From: Streptomyces plumbidurans
GTDB taxonomy: Bacteria; Actinomycetota; Actinomycetes; Streptomycetales; Streptomycetaceae
Reading direction: 5' to 3'
Length of the DNA: 64,000 nt
NCBI RefSeq assembly: GCF_019857225.1
Contig: NZ_JAFJSY010000058.1
Coordinates: forward strand, 1 to 64,000
Shown here: positions 1 to 8,806 of the stretch, one piece after another
Position numbering within the stretch: the stretch's first letter is position 1
Layout: each line of letters starts with the position of its first letter
Translations under genes and position numbers: made by a program
The notes under the pieces: generated by a model
Told to the model about the DNA's origin: nothing
Databases searched by the model: none
Seen by the model: only the letters and a program-made list of their open reading frames with translations

Positions 1-1
1 C

Positions 2-46
2 GCGAACTGCAACGGCTCCGCCGCACAGAAGTTCGCGGTGAGCTGA
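2..46 (+). CDS. C-terminal end of a possible lectin-domain protein (partial)
   Basis: An open frame enters from the left edge and stops at TGA. The fourteen visible residues, ANCNGSAAQKFAVS, resemble the last strand of a ricin-type (CBM13-like) carbohydrate-binding repeat, where a Cys-Asn-Gly stretch is followed by a Gln-x-Phe/Trp motif. A strong hairpin lies about 100 bp downstream, as expected for the end of a transcription unit. Too little is visible for a firm call; the gene body lies outside the window. Confidence 0.25.
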   Translation, partial: ANCNGSAAQKFAVS

Positions 47-142
47 GTGGTACGCATACCGGAAGCCGGCGCCGCGGCGCGGATGGCTGGTTCTAGATAG
101 CACTTCAAGCCGTAGCGTCACGGACATGGGGATGCACGAGGT

Positions 143-180
143 CCGCCGTCCGGCACAGACCACGAGATGCCGGACGGCGG
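143..180 (+). terminator. Hairpin terminator
   Basis: CCGCCGTCCGGCA and TGCCGGACGGCGG form a perfect 13-bp stem with a 12-nt loop. There is no U-tract, which is common for terminators in high-GC actinomycetes. It follows the partial gene at the left edge and may also stop transcription from the remnants to its right. Confidence 0.6.
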
Positions 181-299
181 AATCCCTCGGCGGACAGCCG
201 AAGACTTTCATGTCTTCCGTATGACGTACGAGCGTGCAAAGTGGGTGGGAGACGGCCGCTGAGGCGCAGTCTGCGAAATGTTGAGAACTCGTCTCAAGT

Positions 300-596
300 G
301 GTGAGTCTGCGGTGGCAGATCAAGGTGCAGGCGATGTCGGTGAAGGCGCGGAAGTGGTCGGCCTTGCGTTCGTAGCGGCGGTGCAGGCGTCGCCATCCGG
401 CGAGTCAGGCCATGGTGCGTTCGATGATCCGGCGGTGGTGGCCGAGCCGTTGCGAGATCCCGATGACCTTGCGGGCGATGCGGTGCCGCGTCGACGCCCG
501 TCGCTATCCAGCCCGCCGGCCGGCCGACCACCGGCAGATGATCGACGCGGTGCGCTGTCTCGTCGACAACAGCAACAAGGGGCGCCGGTGCTGTTG
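300..596 (-). pseudogene. IS5-family transposase remnant (3' end)
   Basis: Reading the minus strand, the C-terminal signature of an IS5-type DDE transposase is clear: an RLGHHRRIIERTMA stretch, then a stop (TGA) where the family has Trp, then LAGWRRLHRRYERKADHF and a final LICHRRL. The catalytic Glu lies in the IIERT motif. The N-terminal part is missing or shifted in frame and the region runs into an unrelated IS4-type remnant. It is not expressed as an intact protein. Confidence 0.7.
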
Positions 597-599
597 AGT

Positions 600-1215
600 T
601 GGTAGGCCACCACCCGCACCGTGACGGGATCGGCGTGCGCGGGGTCGGTGTGCGCGTGGATGTGGGAGCGCCAGGAGCCGTCCTGCAACTGCCGGTCGAC
701 GGGCAGGACGCGGTTGGCGGGCACCCGCCACAGCCGGTCTGCGCCGATGGCGGCCCGCCGTAGTGGCGGGCCGAGGAACTCCCGGTCGGCAGGGGCGAGT
801 TGGCCCGGTCCGATGCAGTGGGGCAGGCAGCCGACCGGGGTGACTTCGCCGGTGCGGAAGCCGGCCGGCTCGGTGTCCACGGCGAGGTGGCTGCGCACCT
901 CGATGCGTCAGGCCATCCGCACCGGAAGGAAGCCGGACAGCCGCAGTCCCTGCCATAGGCACCCCGGGATGGCCTCAATGCCCACCGCTTAAGCGGTCGT
1001 TGCGAAAAGCACCCGCAGCGGATCGAGACCCAGCCCTGTCACCTCCGGATACGGCCCCCGTGAGCGCACGGCCAGCCCGAGCACGAAGTGCACCACCAGC
1101 CGGGTCGGCAACGGGGGGCCCACGGTGCTCCGTACGACCACACGCGGCCACCACGCGATCCACCAACCCTGGTGGATGCAGCATCTGGGGCGGGGACGGC
1201 ATCCGCCGCGCCGTA
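600..1215 (-). pseudogene. IS4-family transposase remnant
   Basis: Minus-strand pieces match an IS4-type transposase in order. First comes the N-terminal domain (LVDRVVAACGRTEHR, then LPTRLVVHFVLGL). After an internal deletion come an AVDTEPAGFRTGEV piece, then LADREFLGPPL-like (here PADREFLGPPLRRAAIG), then LWRVPANRVLPVDRQL. The pieces lie in different frames with stops between them, and the 3' end is fused to the IS5 remnant. This is a decayed element, and it marks the left boundary of the catabolic cluster. Confidence 0.65.
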
Positions 1216-1256
1216 GCTGTGACTCACGCCTGACCATCGTTCCACGGACAGCAATC

Positions 1257-1377
1257 ATTGTCGAACAATCTGGGCCACGCGGGGCTTCTTCCTGGATCCC
1301 GGTACCGGTTTTTCTTGCAGACATCTTGCCGAGATGGATCGAGCGCGTTACGTTCCCATCAGTTCTTGTCCGACAAT
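1257..1377 (+). promoter_or_regulatory. Double-operator promoter of the fifteen-gene operon
   Basis: The upstream operator O1 is ATTGTCGAACAAT (1257-1269). The -35 is TTGCCG (1326-1331), followed by a 17-bp spacer, -10 TACGTT (1349-1354) and downstream operator O2 CTTGTCCGACAAT (1365-1377), which would cover the transcription start. O1 is centred 63 bp before the start of the -35. The same layout occurs at 19652-19771 (minus strand) and 21283-21404. The TTGTnnnACAA core fits the operator style of FadR-type GntR regulators, two of which are encoded at 11674 and 20507. Loop-type repression is inferred. The leader to the first gene is about 185 nt. Confidence 0.75.
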
Positions 1378-1546
1378 CTCGGAGATGGACGCCCAACCGA
1401 GATTGCCACCACGCGAGTTCGGCCTGCTGCGGTTTCATCCACGTTCACGTGATTCGTGGCGATCGACCGCACGTCAACACCCATCCACCGCACAGACGAT
1501 GCGCCAGGCCACGCCCTCTCAAGGAGGTGTGGCCGAGGAGACGAAG

Positions 1547-2347
1547 ATGTCGACCAACACGCGCGCTCCACAGGCGGAAGCCCTCCGCTTCGAGGACGTG
1601 ACCCTGGAGTTCCCCGGCAGCCACCGACCCGCCATCACGGACGTGTCGTTCCAGATCGAGCGCGGCACATCCGTCGCCGTGATCGGTCCCAGCGGATGCG
1701 GGAAGAGCACCTTGCTGAATCTGGCCGCCGGTCTGCTCAGCCCGTCAAAGGGCGGGGTGTACTTCGGCGGTGAGCCGATCACCGCCGTCAACTCGGACGC
1801 GGCCTACGTGACCCAGCAGACCGATCTTCTGCCCTGGCTGACCGTCAAGGCAAACATCGGCCTGGCGCTGAAGTTCCGCAAGGTCCCGAAGGCGGAGCGT
1901 GAGGAACGCATCGCCCACTGGATCGGTGTCGTGGGGCTCACCGGATTCGAGGAGCACTACCCCCGGGAACTCTCCGGTGGCATGCGTAAACGCTGCGCGA
2001 TCGCCCGGGCGCTGATCTACGAGCCCTCCATCGTGCTGATGGACGAGCCGTTCGGACCGCTCGACGCCATCACACGGCTGGGGCTTCAGCAGGAACTGCT
2101 CAACCTGTGGGAGGAGCAGAAGGGCACGCTCGTCTTCGTCACGCACGACCTCAACGAGGCCATCTACCTGGCCGACCAGGTGGTCGTGATGTCCGAGGGG
2201 CCGGGCACCGTCCGCCGCGTCCTGCCCGTGCCGTTCGAACGGCCCCGCACCATCGGCTCCCTCATCGAGTCGCCCGAGTTCTCGGAGCTCTACAACCATC
2301 TGTGGAGCTTGTTCAAGTCGGACACGAAGACGTCCGACGCCGCATAG
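1547..2347 (+). CDS. ABC transporter ATPase, taurine/nitrate/sulfonate type
   Basis: This 266-residue cytoplasmic ATPase energises the importer whose lipoprotein and permease are encoded at 14001 and 15071. Walker A is GPSGCGKST, the signature is LSGGMRKRC (a Met in place of the usual Gln), Walker B is IVLMDEPFGPLDA, and the H-loop is VFVTHDLNEAIYLAD. The LDxITR segment after Walker B is typical of the SsuB/TauB/NrtD group. The ATG at 1547 is preceded by GAGGAG six bases upstream; an in-frame ATG at 1499 has no ribosome site. It is the first gene of the operon, far from its transporter partners. The substrate is probably an anionic organic acid, inferred from context. Confidence 0.9.
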   Translation: MSTNTRAPQAEALRFEDVTLEFPGSHRPAITDVSFQIERGTSVAVIGPSGCGKSTLLNLAAGLLSPSKGGVYFGGEPITAVNSDAAYVTQQTDLLPWLTVKANIGLALKFRKVPKAEREERIAHWIGVVGLTGFEEHYPRELSGGMRKRCAIARALIYEPSIVLMDEPFGPLDAITRLGLQQELLNLWEEQKGTLVFVTHDLNEAIYLADQVVVMSEGPGTVRRVLPVPFERPRTIGSLIESPEFSELYNHLWSLFKSDTKTSDAA

Positions 2348-2372
2348 CGATGCGCGAAGCGAGGTCCAACCC

Positions 2373-3011
2373 TTGATATCCCTTGCGGAACAGATCGATG
2401 TGCCCAGTGCGCCCGAGCGTGTCTGGGAAGTCGTCTGTGATCCCTCTGCTGTCGTCTCCTGCGTCGGCGGCGCTGAACTGGGCGACTACCACGACGACGG
2501 GTCCTTCGACGCGGTCCTGATGGTGAAGTTCGGCGGCATCCGCGTCAAATTCGCTGCCCGCGTCACCCTGGAGCTGCTGGAGGACCAGCGGGAGGGCCGG
2601 CTCACTGCACGAGGCCGCGACGGCCAGGGCGCCACCCGGTTCAGTGGCACCGCTGTTTTCGCCGTGACCGAGGACCCGGCGACGGGCGGCGCACGGGTGG
2701 CGATGAACGGTGAGGTGAACCTTTCCGGGAAGCTCGCCTCGCTGATCGAGTCGGGAGCCGGGGTCGTGGTGAAGAAGATGACCCGGGAGTTCTCGGAAGC
2801 ATTCATCCAGCTCTGCGCCGGTCCTGTGCCCCTCGAGGCCGCACATCCCGCCGCCGCGGTCACCGCCTCTCCGGGACGCCCCGCCCTGTGGCAGCGGATC
2901 CGCGAACGGCTGGCCCGACTCTTCGGCCGCCGTCGCCCTGTCTCTTCCGCCCACCCGGAACGGTCCGCGTCGTCCGTCCCGTCCGCATCGTCTCAGGGAG
3001 GCCGGCCGTGA
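2373..3011 (+). CDS. CoxG-like SRPBCC protein
   Basis: This 212-residue protein starts with TTG. Residues 1-150 fit the SRPBCC ligand-binding fold in its carbon monoxide dehydrogenase subunit G (CoxG) form: IDVPSAPERVWEVVCDP near the N-terminus, then a CVGGAEL motif, then VKFGGIRVKF. The last 60 residues are Pro/Arg/Ser-rich and look disordered. CoxG-like proteins usually accompany molybdenum hydroxylases, where they help membrane attachment or maturation. No such hydroxylase is present here, so the role is open: hydrophobic-ligand binding or assembly of an enzyme complex is possible. The stop overlaps the next start by 4 bp (GTGA), so it is translationally coupled. Confidence 0.75.
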   Translation: MISLAEQIDVPSAPERVWEVVCDPSAVVSCVGGAELGDYHDDGSFDAVLMVKFGGIRVKFAARVTLELLEDQREGRLTARGRDGQGATRFSGTAVFAVTEDPATGGARVAMNGEVNLSGKLASLIESGAGVVVKKMTREFSEAFIQLCAGPVPLEAAHPAAAVTASPGRPALWQRIRERLARLFGRRRPVSSAHPERSASSVPSASSQGGRP

Positions 3012-3868
3012 CAGCCCAGCGGCTCAACAAGATCATCGCCCATCTCGAGGCAGGCCGGCATGTCTTCGCGTCGTTCTCCCCGGCCGAGCCCACCGCCGCG
3101 ATCGACTTCTCCACCACTTCCTACGACGCGCTCGTCTTCGAGATGGAACACAAGCCATGGGACGTCGTCGCCCTGCGTGACACGTTCCAGTACCTGCTCA
3201 ACCGGCGCCAGATCCGTGACGCCGCAGACCCGGCCCCGGCTCTCACCCCGATCGTACGGATCCCCGCCAACGGCGCCGAGAAGGCACAGTGGCACGCCAA
3301 GCAGGTCCTCGACCTCGGCGCCTTCGGTGTCGTGTGGCCGCACATCTCCACCGTCGAGGAGGCCCGCAACGCGGTCGCCGCCTGTCGCTACCCCAAGCTG
3401 CCCGGCGAGCCGCGGCACGAGCCGGCCGGGCTGCGCGGCGACAGCCCAGCAGCGGCGGCCCGCTACTGGGGCCTGACCAACCAGGAGTACTACACCCGTA
3501 GCGACGTCTGGCCGCTCGACCCGGACGGGGAGGTCCTCGTCGCCCTCATGATCGAGGACCAGCAGGGCATCGAGAACCTGCCCCGCATGCTCGACGAGGT
3601 GCCGGGCATCGGACTCGTCATCATCGGCGAGGGCGACATGAGCCAGGAACTCGGCATACCACGCCAGTACGACCACTCCCGGATGCTCGCGTGCAAGCAG
3701 CGCGTTCTGGACGCCTGTCAGGCACGCGGCGTCCCTGTGGGCCACCCGCACGTCACCGTCGACAACGTCAAGCAGGTCCTCGACGACGGCTACCGCTTCC
3801 TCATGACCGCACCCGTGCGCACGTACCCGGGCCTGGACCTGGGGCGGTCCCTCACCGGCCGCGCATGA
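3008..3868 (+). CDS. HpcH/HpaI-family class II aldolase
   Basis: This 286-residue protein starts at the GTG that overlaps the previous stop. HpcH/HpaI hallmarks are visible: FEMEHKPWD at about 44 (catalytic His48 position), the VRIP segment with the substrate-binding Arg near 80, metal ligand Glu183 in LMIEDQQGIEN, and metal ligand Asp210 in GEGDMSQELG. The family cleaves 4-hydroxy-2-oxo acids to pyruvate and an aldehyde or oxo acid. It lies next to a 4-oxalomesaconate hydratase-like enzyme, so 4-carboxy-4-hydroxy-2-oxoadipate, giving pyruvate and oxaloacetate, is a reasonable substrate. That is inference: the known LigK/GalC aldolases for this step belong to another fold. Confidence 0.85.
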   Translation: MTAQRLNKIIAHLEAGRHVFASFSPAEPTAAIDFSTTSYDALVFEMEHKPWDVVALRDTFQYLLNRRQIRDAADPAPALTPIVRIPANGAEKAQWHAKQVLDLGAFGVVWPHISTVEEARNAVAACRYPKLPGEPRHEPAGLRGDSPAAAARYWGLTNQEYYTRSDVWPLDPDGEVLVALMIEDQQGIENLPRMLDEVPGIGLVIIGEGDMSQELGIPRQYDHSRMLACKQRVLDACQARGVPVGHPHVTVDNVKQVLDDGYRFLMTAPVRTYPGLDLGRSLTGRA

Positions 3869-3924
3869 CGGCTCTTCCCCTTCCTCCTTCTGCGCCTTAC
3901 CTGACGCCAACTCCGGAGTCACGC

Positions 3925-4980
3925 ATGCTCATCGACTGTCACGGTCACTTCACCACCGCCCCTCCCGCTCTCGGACGATGGCGGGAGAAACAGATCCGCG
4001 CCTTCGAGGACTCGGACGCCCGCGTCACCCCCGACGAACTCGAGATCAGCGACGGGGACATCAGGACCGCCATCGAGCAGGGGCAGCTCAAGCTACAGAA
4101 CGAACGCGGCACCGACGTCACGCTGTTCTCGCCCGGCGCCGGGAAGATGGCCCACCACTACGGCGACGAGCAGACCAGCCTGGACTGGTCCCGCGTCGCC
4201 AACGATCTGATCTCCCGGGTGTGCGGGCTGTTCCCCGGCCGCTTCGTGGGCGTCTGCCAGCTTCCCCAGTCGCCCGGTGACGCGCTGGAGGCTTCCGTCC
4301 ACAACAGCGTCGCCGAACTGGAGCGCTGCGTCACCGAGTTGGGCTTCGTCGGCGCCCTGCTCAACCCGGACCCGACCGACGGCAACTGGCAGGCGCCGCC
4401 GGTCACCGACAAGGTGTACTACCCGCTGTACGAGAAGATGGTCGAGCTCGGCGTCCCGGCCATGCTGCACGTCGCGATGTCCCGCAACCCCGCCCTGCAG
4501 GGAACCTGCGCCCACTACCTGGCCGGCGACACCGCCGTGTTCATGCAGCTGTGTCAGTCGGACCTGTTCCGGGACTTCCCCGAGCTGAAGGTCATCATCC
4601 CGCACGGCGGCGGCGCCGTCCCCTATCACTGGGGCCGCTACCGGGGCGTCATGCAGGACCAGGGCCGTCCTCCGCTGGAGGAACTGGTGCTCAACAACGT
4701 CTACTTCGACACCTGCGTCTACCACACGCGCGGCATGCAGCTGCTGACGGACGTCATCCCGGCCGGCAACATCCTGTTCGCCTCCGAGATGATCGGCGCC
4801 GTCCGCGGCATCGACCCCGAGACCGGACACGCCTTTGACGACACCAAGAGCATCCTCGACTCCGTCACCGGTCTGTCCGCCGAGGACCGTCGTCTCATCG
4901 AATCCGGCAACGCACTGCGGGTGTTCCCCCGCCTGAAGAACCACAAGCACCTCGCGAACTCGGAGGCGACGGCCCGATGA
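3925..4980 (+). CDS. ligJ: 4-oxalomesaconate hydratase-like amidohydrolase (LigJ type)
   Basis: This 351-residue member of the amidohydrolase superfamily (Amidohydro_2) closely resembles LigJ along its whole length. Metal ligands are in DCHGHF (His6, His8), a third His lies in MLHVAMS, and PHGGGAVPYHWGR starts at His227. The segments NNVYFDTCVYH and LFASEMIGAVRGIDP are typical of LigJ. The known reaction hydrates 4-oxalomesaconate to 4-carboxy-4-hydroxy-2-oxoadipate in protocatechuate 4,5-cleavage. The ATG at 3925 gives the family N-terminus. Its stop overlaps the next ATG (ATGA). Together with the aldolase upstream and the LigI-like gene at 10749 it forms a recognisable lower pathway. Confidence 0.85.
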   Translation: MLIDCHGHFTTAPPALGRWREKQIRAFEDSDARVTPDELEISDGDIRTAIEQGQLKLQNERGTDVTLFSPGAGKMAHHYGDEQTSLDWSRVANDLISRVCGLFPGRFVGVCQLPQSPGDALEASVHNSVAELERCVTELGFVGALLNPDPTDGNWQAPPVTDKVYYPLYEKMVELGVPAMLHVAMSRNPALQGTCAHYLAGDTAVFMQLCQSDLFRDFPELKVIIPHGGGAVPYHWGRYRGVMQDQGRPPLEELVLNNVYFDTCVYHTRGMQLLTDVIPAGNILFASEMIGAVRGIDPETGHAFDDTKSILDSVTGLSAEDRRLIESGNALRVFPRLKNHKHLANSEATAR

Positions 4981-6635
4981 AGGTCTACGAAGCCATGGCC
5001 GAGGCGTTCGTCCGGGAAGGCACCCGGGATGTCTTCGGCATGATGGGCGACGCCAACATGCACTGGATGAACGCCCTCGCCGAGCGCGGTGTGCGGCTGT
5101 TCGAGGTGCGGCACGAGGGCTCTGGCCTCGGCATGGCCGACGGCTGGGCGCGAGCGGCCGGCCGGCCCGGCGTCATCACCACGACCAGTGGCCCCGGTGT
5201 CTCCCAGCTCGCCACCTCGATGATCGTCGCGGCGCGGGCCCGCACTCCGCTGGTCGCCTTCTGCGGCGAGACCGCCTGGGGGGACAAGGCCGCTGCCCAG
5301 TACCTCGACCAGGGCCGCTTCGCCGCCGCCATCGAGTGCGCCTACCTCCACCTCGACCGCGCCGACCAGGCACAGGAGGTCGTACAGCGCGCCTTCCACC
5401 TGGCCAGGACCGAGTCCCGCCCGGTCATGATCAGCGCCCCGATGGACATCCAGACGCACGAGTTCGGCGACGCCGAGGACATGCCGTACGTGCCGTCGAC
5501 CGACCTGATCGACCGGCAGCGGCCGCTGCCCGACCCCGAGCGGATCACACGCGCCGCCGACGTGGTGCAGGCCGGCAAGCGGGTCGTGATCATCGTGGGG
5601 CGCGGTGCCCGTCAGGCCGACGCCGGTGAGGGCGTGCTGCGCCTGCAGGAGCGCACCGGCGCGCTGATCGCCACCACACTGCAGGCGAAGAACTGGCTGC
5701 GCGAGCGGACCGAGCACCACGTGGGCATCTCCGGTCTGTTCGGCAACCGGGTGGCGATGGAGCTGCTGCAGGAGGCCGACTGCGTGATCGCGGTCGGGGC
5801 CAGTCTCAACCACTACACCACTGAGGCCGGTTACCTCTTCCCTGAGGCGAAGTACATCCAGATCGACTCCGCCGAACACCTGATCATGGGCAACGGCAAC
5901 GCCGCCGACGTCTACGTCCGCGCCGACGCGGTGACCGCCCTGGACGCGCTGGAGCGCGAACTCGCCGACCGGTCCGTGCGGATCGAGGGCTTTCACACCG
6001 CGGGCGTGCGCAGCCGGCTGTCCGCCCGGCTGATCGACCCCGCCGAGTTCGTCCGCGACCCGGGCCTGATCGACCCGCGTGAGGCCATCACGGTGCTGGA
6101 CGAGGAGCTTCCCGGCGAGATCGACCTGGTGCTCGGCAGCGGCCACCAGACGGACTTCGGGACCATGCTGTTCCAGCGCTCCCGCGAGATCGTCTCCAAC
6201 TACGGAATGTTCGGCGCCATCGGCCAGGCCCCGATGCTGACCATCGGCAAGATCGTCGCGGACGCCGGGCGGCCCTCTTTCGTGGTCGAGGGCGACGCGA
6301 GTTTCCTCATGCACCTGCCGGAGTTCGAGACCGCTTGCCGCTACGGACTGCCCATGCTCGTCGTCGTCATGAACGACGAGGGCCTCGGCGCCGAATACCA
6401 CAAGTCGGCGGCGAAGAACCTCGACCCCGAGCTCGCCGTCATCCCGACCCCGGAGCTGGGTCCGGTGGCCGTGGCACTGGGCGGGGCCGGCGCGACCGTG
6501 CGCACCACCGACGAACTGCGCGCGGCGCTCGCCGAGTTCGTCCGCGAACCGCGCCCGACCGTCATCGACGTCCGCATCACGCGCAAGGTGCTCAGCCCGC
6601 CCTACCGGCGCCTTTGGTACGGCGAGGACGTGTGA
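4977..6635 (+). CDS. Thiamine diphosphate-dependent enzyme, acetolactate synthase-like
   Basis: This 552-residue protein has the three-domain layout of acetolactate synthase, benzoylformate decarboxylase and oxalyl-CoA decarboxylase. The N-terminal Pyr domain carries the cofactor-activating Glu47 in EVRHEGSG. The central domain contains VGRGAR and a GASLNHYTT segment. The C-terminal PP domain has the metal/TPP motif VEGDASFLMHLPEFET followed by VVMNDEG about 25 residues on (GDA replaces the common GDG). No FAD-dependent acetolactate synthase subunit is nearby. A decarboxylase or carboligase acting on a 2-oxo acid from this pathway is likely, but the substrate cannot be read from the sequence. 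Confidence 0.85.
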   Translation: MKVYEAMAEAFVREGTRDVFGMMGDANMHWMNALAERGVRLFEVRHEGSGLGMADGWARAAGRPGVITTTSGPGVSQLATSMIVAARARTPLVAFCGETAWGDKAAAQYLDQGRFAAAIECAYLHLDRADQAQEVVQRAFHLARTESRPVMISAPMDIQTHEFGDAEDMPYVPSTDLIDRQRPLPDPERITRAADVVQAGKRVVIIVGRGARQADAGEGVLRLQERTGALIATTLQAKNWLRERTEHHVGISGLFGNRVAMELLQEADCVIAVGASLNHYTTEAGYLFPEAKYIQIDSAEHLIMGNGNAADVYVRADAVTALDALERELADRSVRIEGFHTAGVRSRLSARLIDPAEFVRDPGLIDPREAITVLDEELPGEIDLVLGSGHQTDFGTMLFQRSREIVSNYGMFGAIGQAPMLTIGKIVADAGRPSFVVEGDASFLMHLPEFETACRYGLPMLVVVMNDEGLGAEYHKSAAKNLDPELAVIPTPELGPVAVALGGAGATVRTTDELRAALAEFVREPRPTVIDVRITRKVLSPPYRRLWYGEDV

Positions 6636-6673
6636 GCGAGCAACGAGGATCCAGGCGCGAGGAGAGCGTGACC

Positions 6674-7591
6674 GTGAACAGCCCATCTGCGCAAGGCGGG
6701 ACGCTCGACGTCCTGCTTGGGGACTACCCGCACACGCGCGTGCTCAGGGACGGGACCATCCCCGTGGAGGGCGTGGAGTGCCGCTTCCTGTCCGCCTCCC
6801 CACTGCACTCCGCGTTCCCGCGGATGGTCGGCGGTCTGGAGTTCGACGTCTGTGAGATGCCCGTCGCCACCTATCTGATGGCCCGTGAAGCGGGCGTGCC
6901 CCTCACGCTCCTGCCGGCCGTACTGATCGGCGCAACTCACCACGGTTCGCTGACCCGGCTGCCCGAGGGCCCCGATCTGGACGTACGGCGGCTCGCGGGC
7001 CGCCGGATCGGGGTGCGCTCGTACGGCCAGACCACCGGGCTGTGGGTGCGGGGAATCCTGCGCGAGGACTACGGCGTCGAGGCGTCGGACGTCATCTGGG
7101 TCACGACCGAGGACGCGCACGTCGCCAGTTACGTCAACCCCCCGAACGTCGAACGCTCCTCGAGCGGCGGTGTCGCGGCCCTGCTGCGGGCCGGGGACGT
7201 GGACGCCGCGGTCCTCGGGCCGCGCGCCATCGGTGTTCAGGGTGTCCCGCTGGTCCCGGTGATCAAGGACGCGGAGCAGGCGGCCGCGGCGTGGATACAG
7301 CGGCACGGGACCGTGCCGGCGAACCACGTGCTGGTCGTCCGCGACGACACCCTGCGCTCCCGGCCCGACGCGGTGACCGCCCTGTTCCGGGCGCTCGCCC
7401 GGAGCATCGACCAGACCGCCGGCGAGCGGGACCTCGCCACCCCGGCGGGCCGGGCGGTCACCGCCGGCTGGAGCGACTCGCTCGCCCGCTGCCTGGAGAT
7501 CGCGGCCCGCTACGCCCTGGAACAGGGCCTCGTGCGCACCCCCGTTGACCTCGCCGGCATCCAGAAGGACGCGGCGTTCCTCGAGGGATGA
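6674..7591 (+). CDS. Pht5-family (4,5-dihydroxyphthalate decarboxylase-like) protein 1
   Basis: This 305-residue protein has no signal peptide. It shares with Pht5-type decarboxylases the opening LDVLLGDYPHTRVLRDG, the EFDVCEMPVATYLMARE block, RRIGVRSYGQTTGLWVRGIL and the DYGVEASDVIWVT block. These proteins have a periplasmic-binding-protein-like fold and some are named as ABC binding proteins, so a binding role without catalysis cannot be excluded. GTG 6674 is preferred because AGGAG lies nine bases upstream; GTG 6668 is the alternative. It is the first of three divergent paralogues in the operon (also 8806 and 9751). Confidence 0.7.
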   Translation: MNSPSAQGGTLDVLLGDYPHTRVLRDGTIPVEGVECRFLSASPLHSAFPRMVGGLEFDVCEMPVATYLMAREAGVPLTLLPAVLIGATHHGSLTRLPEGPDLDVRRLAGRRIGVRSYGQTTGLWVRGILREDYGVEASDVIWVTTEDAHVASYVNPPNVERSSSGGVAALLRAGDVDAAVLGPRAIGVQGVPLVPVIKDAEQAAAAWIQRHGTVPANHVLVVRDDTLRSRPDAVTALFRALARSIDQTAGERDLATPAGRAVTAGWSDSLARCLEIAARYALEQGLVRTPVDLAGIQKDAAFLEG

Positions 7592-7633
7592 GGGGACCGG
7601 CAGCACACCACTACCTGAAAGGAGGGAGAGGCG

Positions 7634-8806
7634 ATGGAAGACACGGATGACGCGGAGCTGCGGGTGCGGCCCTCGGCCCCCACCCGTGAACCGGACCTCT
7701 GGACGCCGGAACTGCTCGCCAAGGTCGACTGGCGCCGTGAGGCGGCCGACGAGCCGCTGCGCGGGGTGGTCACGTCCGACGGACTCGTCCCGAACCTCTA
7801 CCCGCTGGCCGGGGCCGGGGCCGACACCACCCGGATCCGCGAGGCGACCGCGGCCTACCTGCGGGCGCTCACCCCGAACGAGCTGTACAAAGCCCGCTTC
7901 CCGATGCGGGACGTGACCTGGCGCCACTGGAACAACGGCGCACGCTACTTCCTGCGCCACGGCCTGCTTCTGGAAGAGCTGGACGACGTCAAGCGGCAGC
8001 TCGCCCTGGACGTGATCCGGGCGTCGCTCAGCGAGACCGGACACCAGCAGGTGATCGACCTGATGCGGCTCAACCTGACGATCGGTGAGATCCGCGGCGA
8101 GACCGACAAGCTCAATGAGTGGCTGTACTGGTTCAGCGTCTACGGCGACCCGCTCGGCGACGGCCCGTTCGGCTGGCAGCTCGACGGCCACCATGTGAAC
8201 GTCAACTGCGCCTTGGTCGGGGACCACATGGTGCTCACGCCCACGTTCCTGGGCGCCGAGCCGGTGGTCGCCCACGGCGGGAAGTTCGCCGGGACGACCG
8301 CGTTCCGCGCCGAGGAGGCCGCGGGACAGGAGCTGTTCGCAGGACTCTCGGCGGCGCAGCGAACACGGGCGACGATCGCCGACGAGCTGCCGAACGAACT
8401 GCACGTGGGCGCCTTCCGGGACAACTGGGAGCTGGACTTCGCGGGCCTCCCGCTGAGCGAACTGACCGGTGACCAGCGCCGTGCGGCCCTTGAGCTGATC
8501 GCCCTGTACACCGACCGGGCCAACCCCAAACACGCCAAGGTCCGGATGGACGAGGTCCTGGCGCACGAGGGCGACACCTGTTTCGGGTGGGTCGGCGACC
8601 CGGACGGCGTCTTCTACTACCGCCTGCACAGCCCGGTGATCTTGGTCGAGTTCGAGCACATGGCGGGCGTGATGTACGCCAACGACCACCCGACCCGCCG
8701 CCACATCCACACCATCGTGCGCACCCCCAACGGGGGCGACTACGGCGCCGACCTGCTGCGACAGCACCACGCACGGCACCCCCACAACGGACCGAGGAGG
8801 AAATGA
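7634..8806 (+). CDS. DUF3500-family protein
   Basis: This 390-residue protein is preceded by a strong ribosome site (AAAGGAGGGAGAGG). It shows DUF3500 hallmarks: a WRHWNNGARYFLRHGL block, NEWLYWFSVYGDPLGDGPFGWQLDGHHVNVN, then MVLTPTFLGAEP, and a C-terminal motif with RRHIHTIVRTPNGGDYG followed by LLRQHH. Histidines in DGHHVN, FEHMAG, HPTRRHIHT and QHHARH could bind a metal, but no catalytic chemistry is established that I know of. There is no signal peptide or membrane segment. It sits between two Pht5-like genes and its stop overlaps the next start region (ATGATG), so it probably works with them. Confidence 0.75.
   Translation: MEDTDDAELRVRPSAPTREPDLWTPELLAKVDWRREAADEPLRGVVTSDGLVPNLYPLAGAGADTTRIREATAAYLRALTPNELYKARFPMRDVTWRHWNNGARYFLRHGLLLEELDDVKRQLALDVIRASLSETGHQQVIDLMRLNLTIGEIRGETDKLNEWLYWFSVYGDPLGDGPFGWQLDGHHVNVNCALVGDHMVLTPTFLGAEPVVAHGGKFAGTTAFRAEEAAGQELFAGLSAAQRTRATIADELPNELHVGAFRDNWELDFAGLPLSELTGDQRRAALELIALYTDRANPKHAKVRMDEVLAHEGDTCFGWVGDPDGVFYYRLHSPVILVEFEHMAGVMYANDHPTRRHIHTIVRTPNGGDYGADLLRQHHARHPHNGPRRK

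Noticed and set aside
4719..6686. Very long minus-strand open frame opposite the TPP enzyme gene
   Set aside because: It is a shadow caused by GC-rich third positions; the + strand gene has clear family motifs and coupling to its neighbours.
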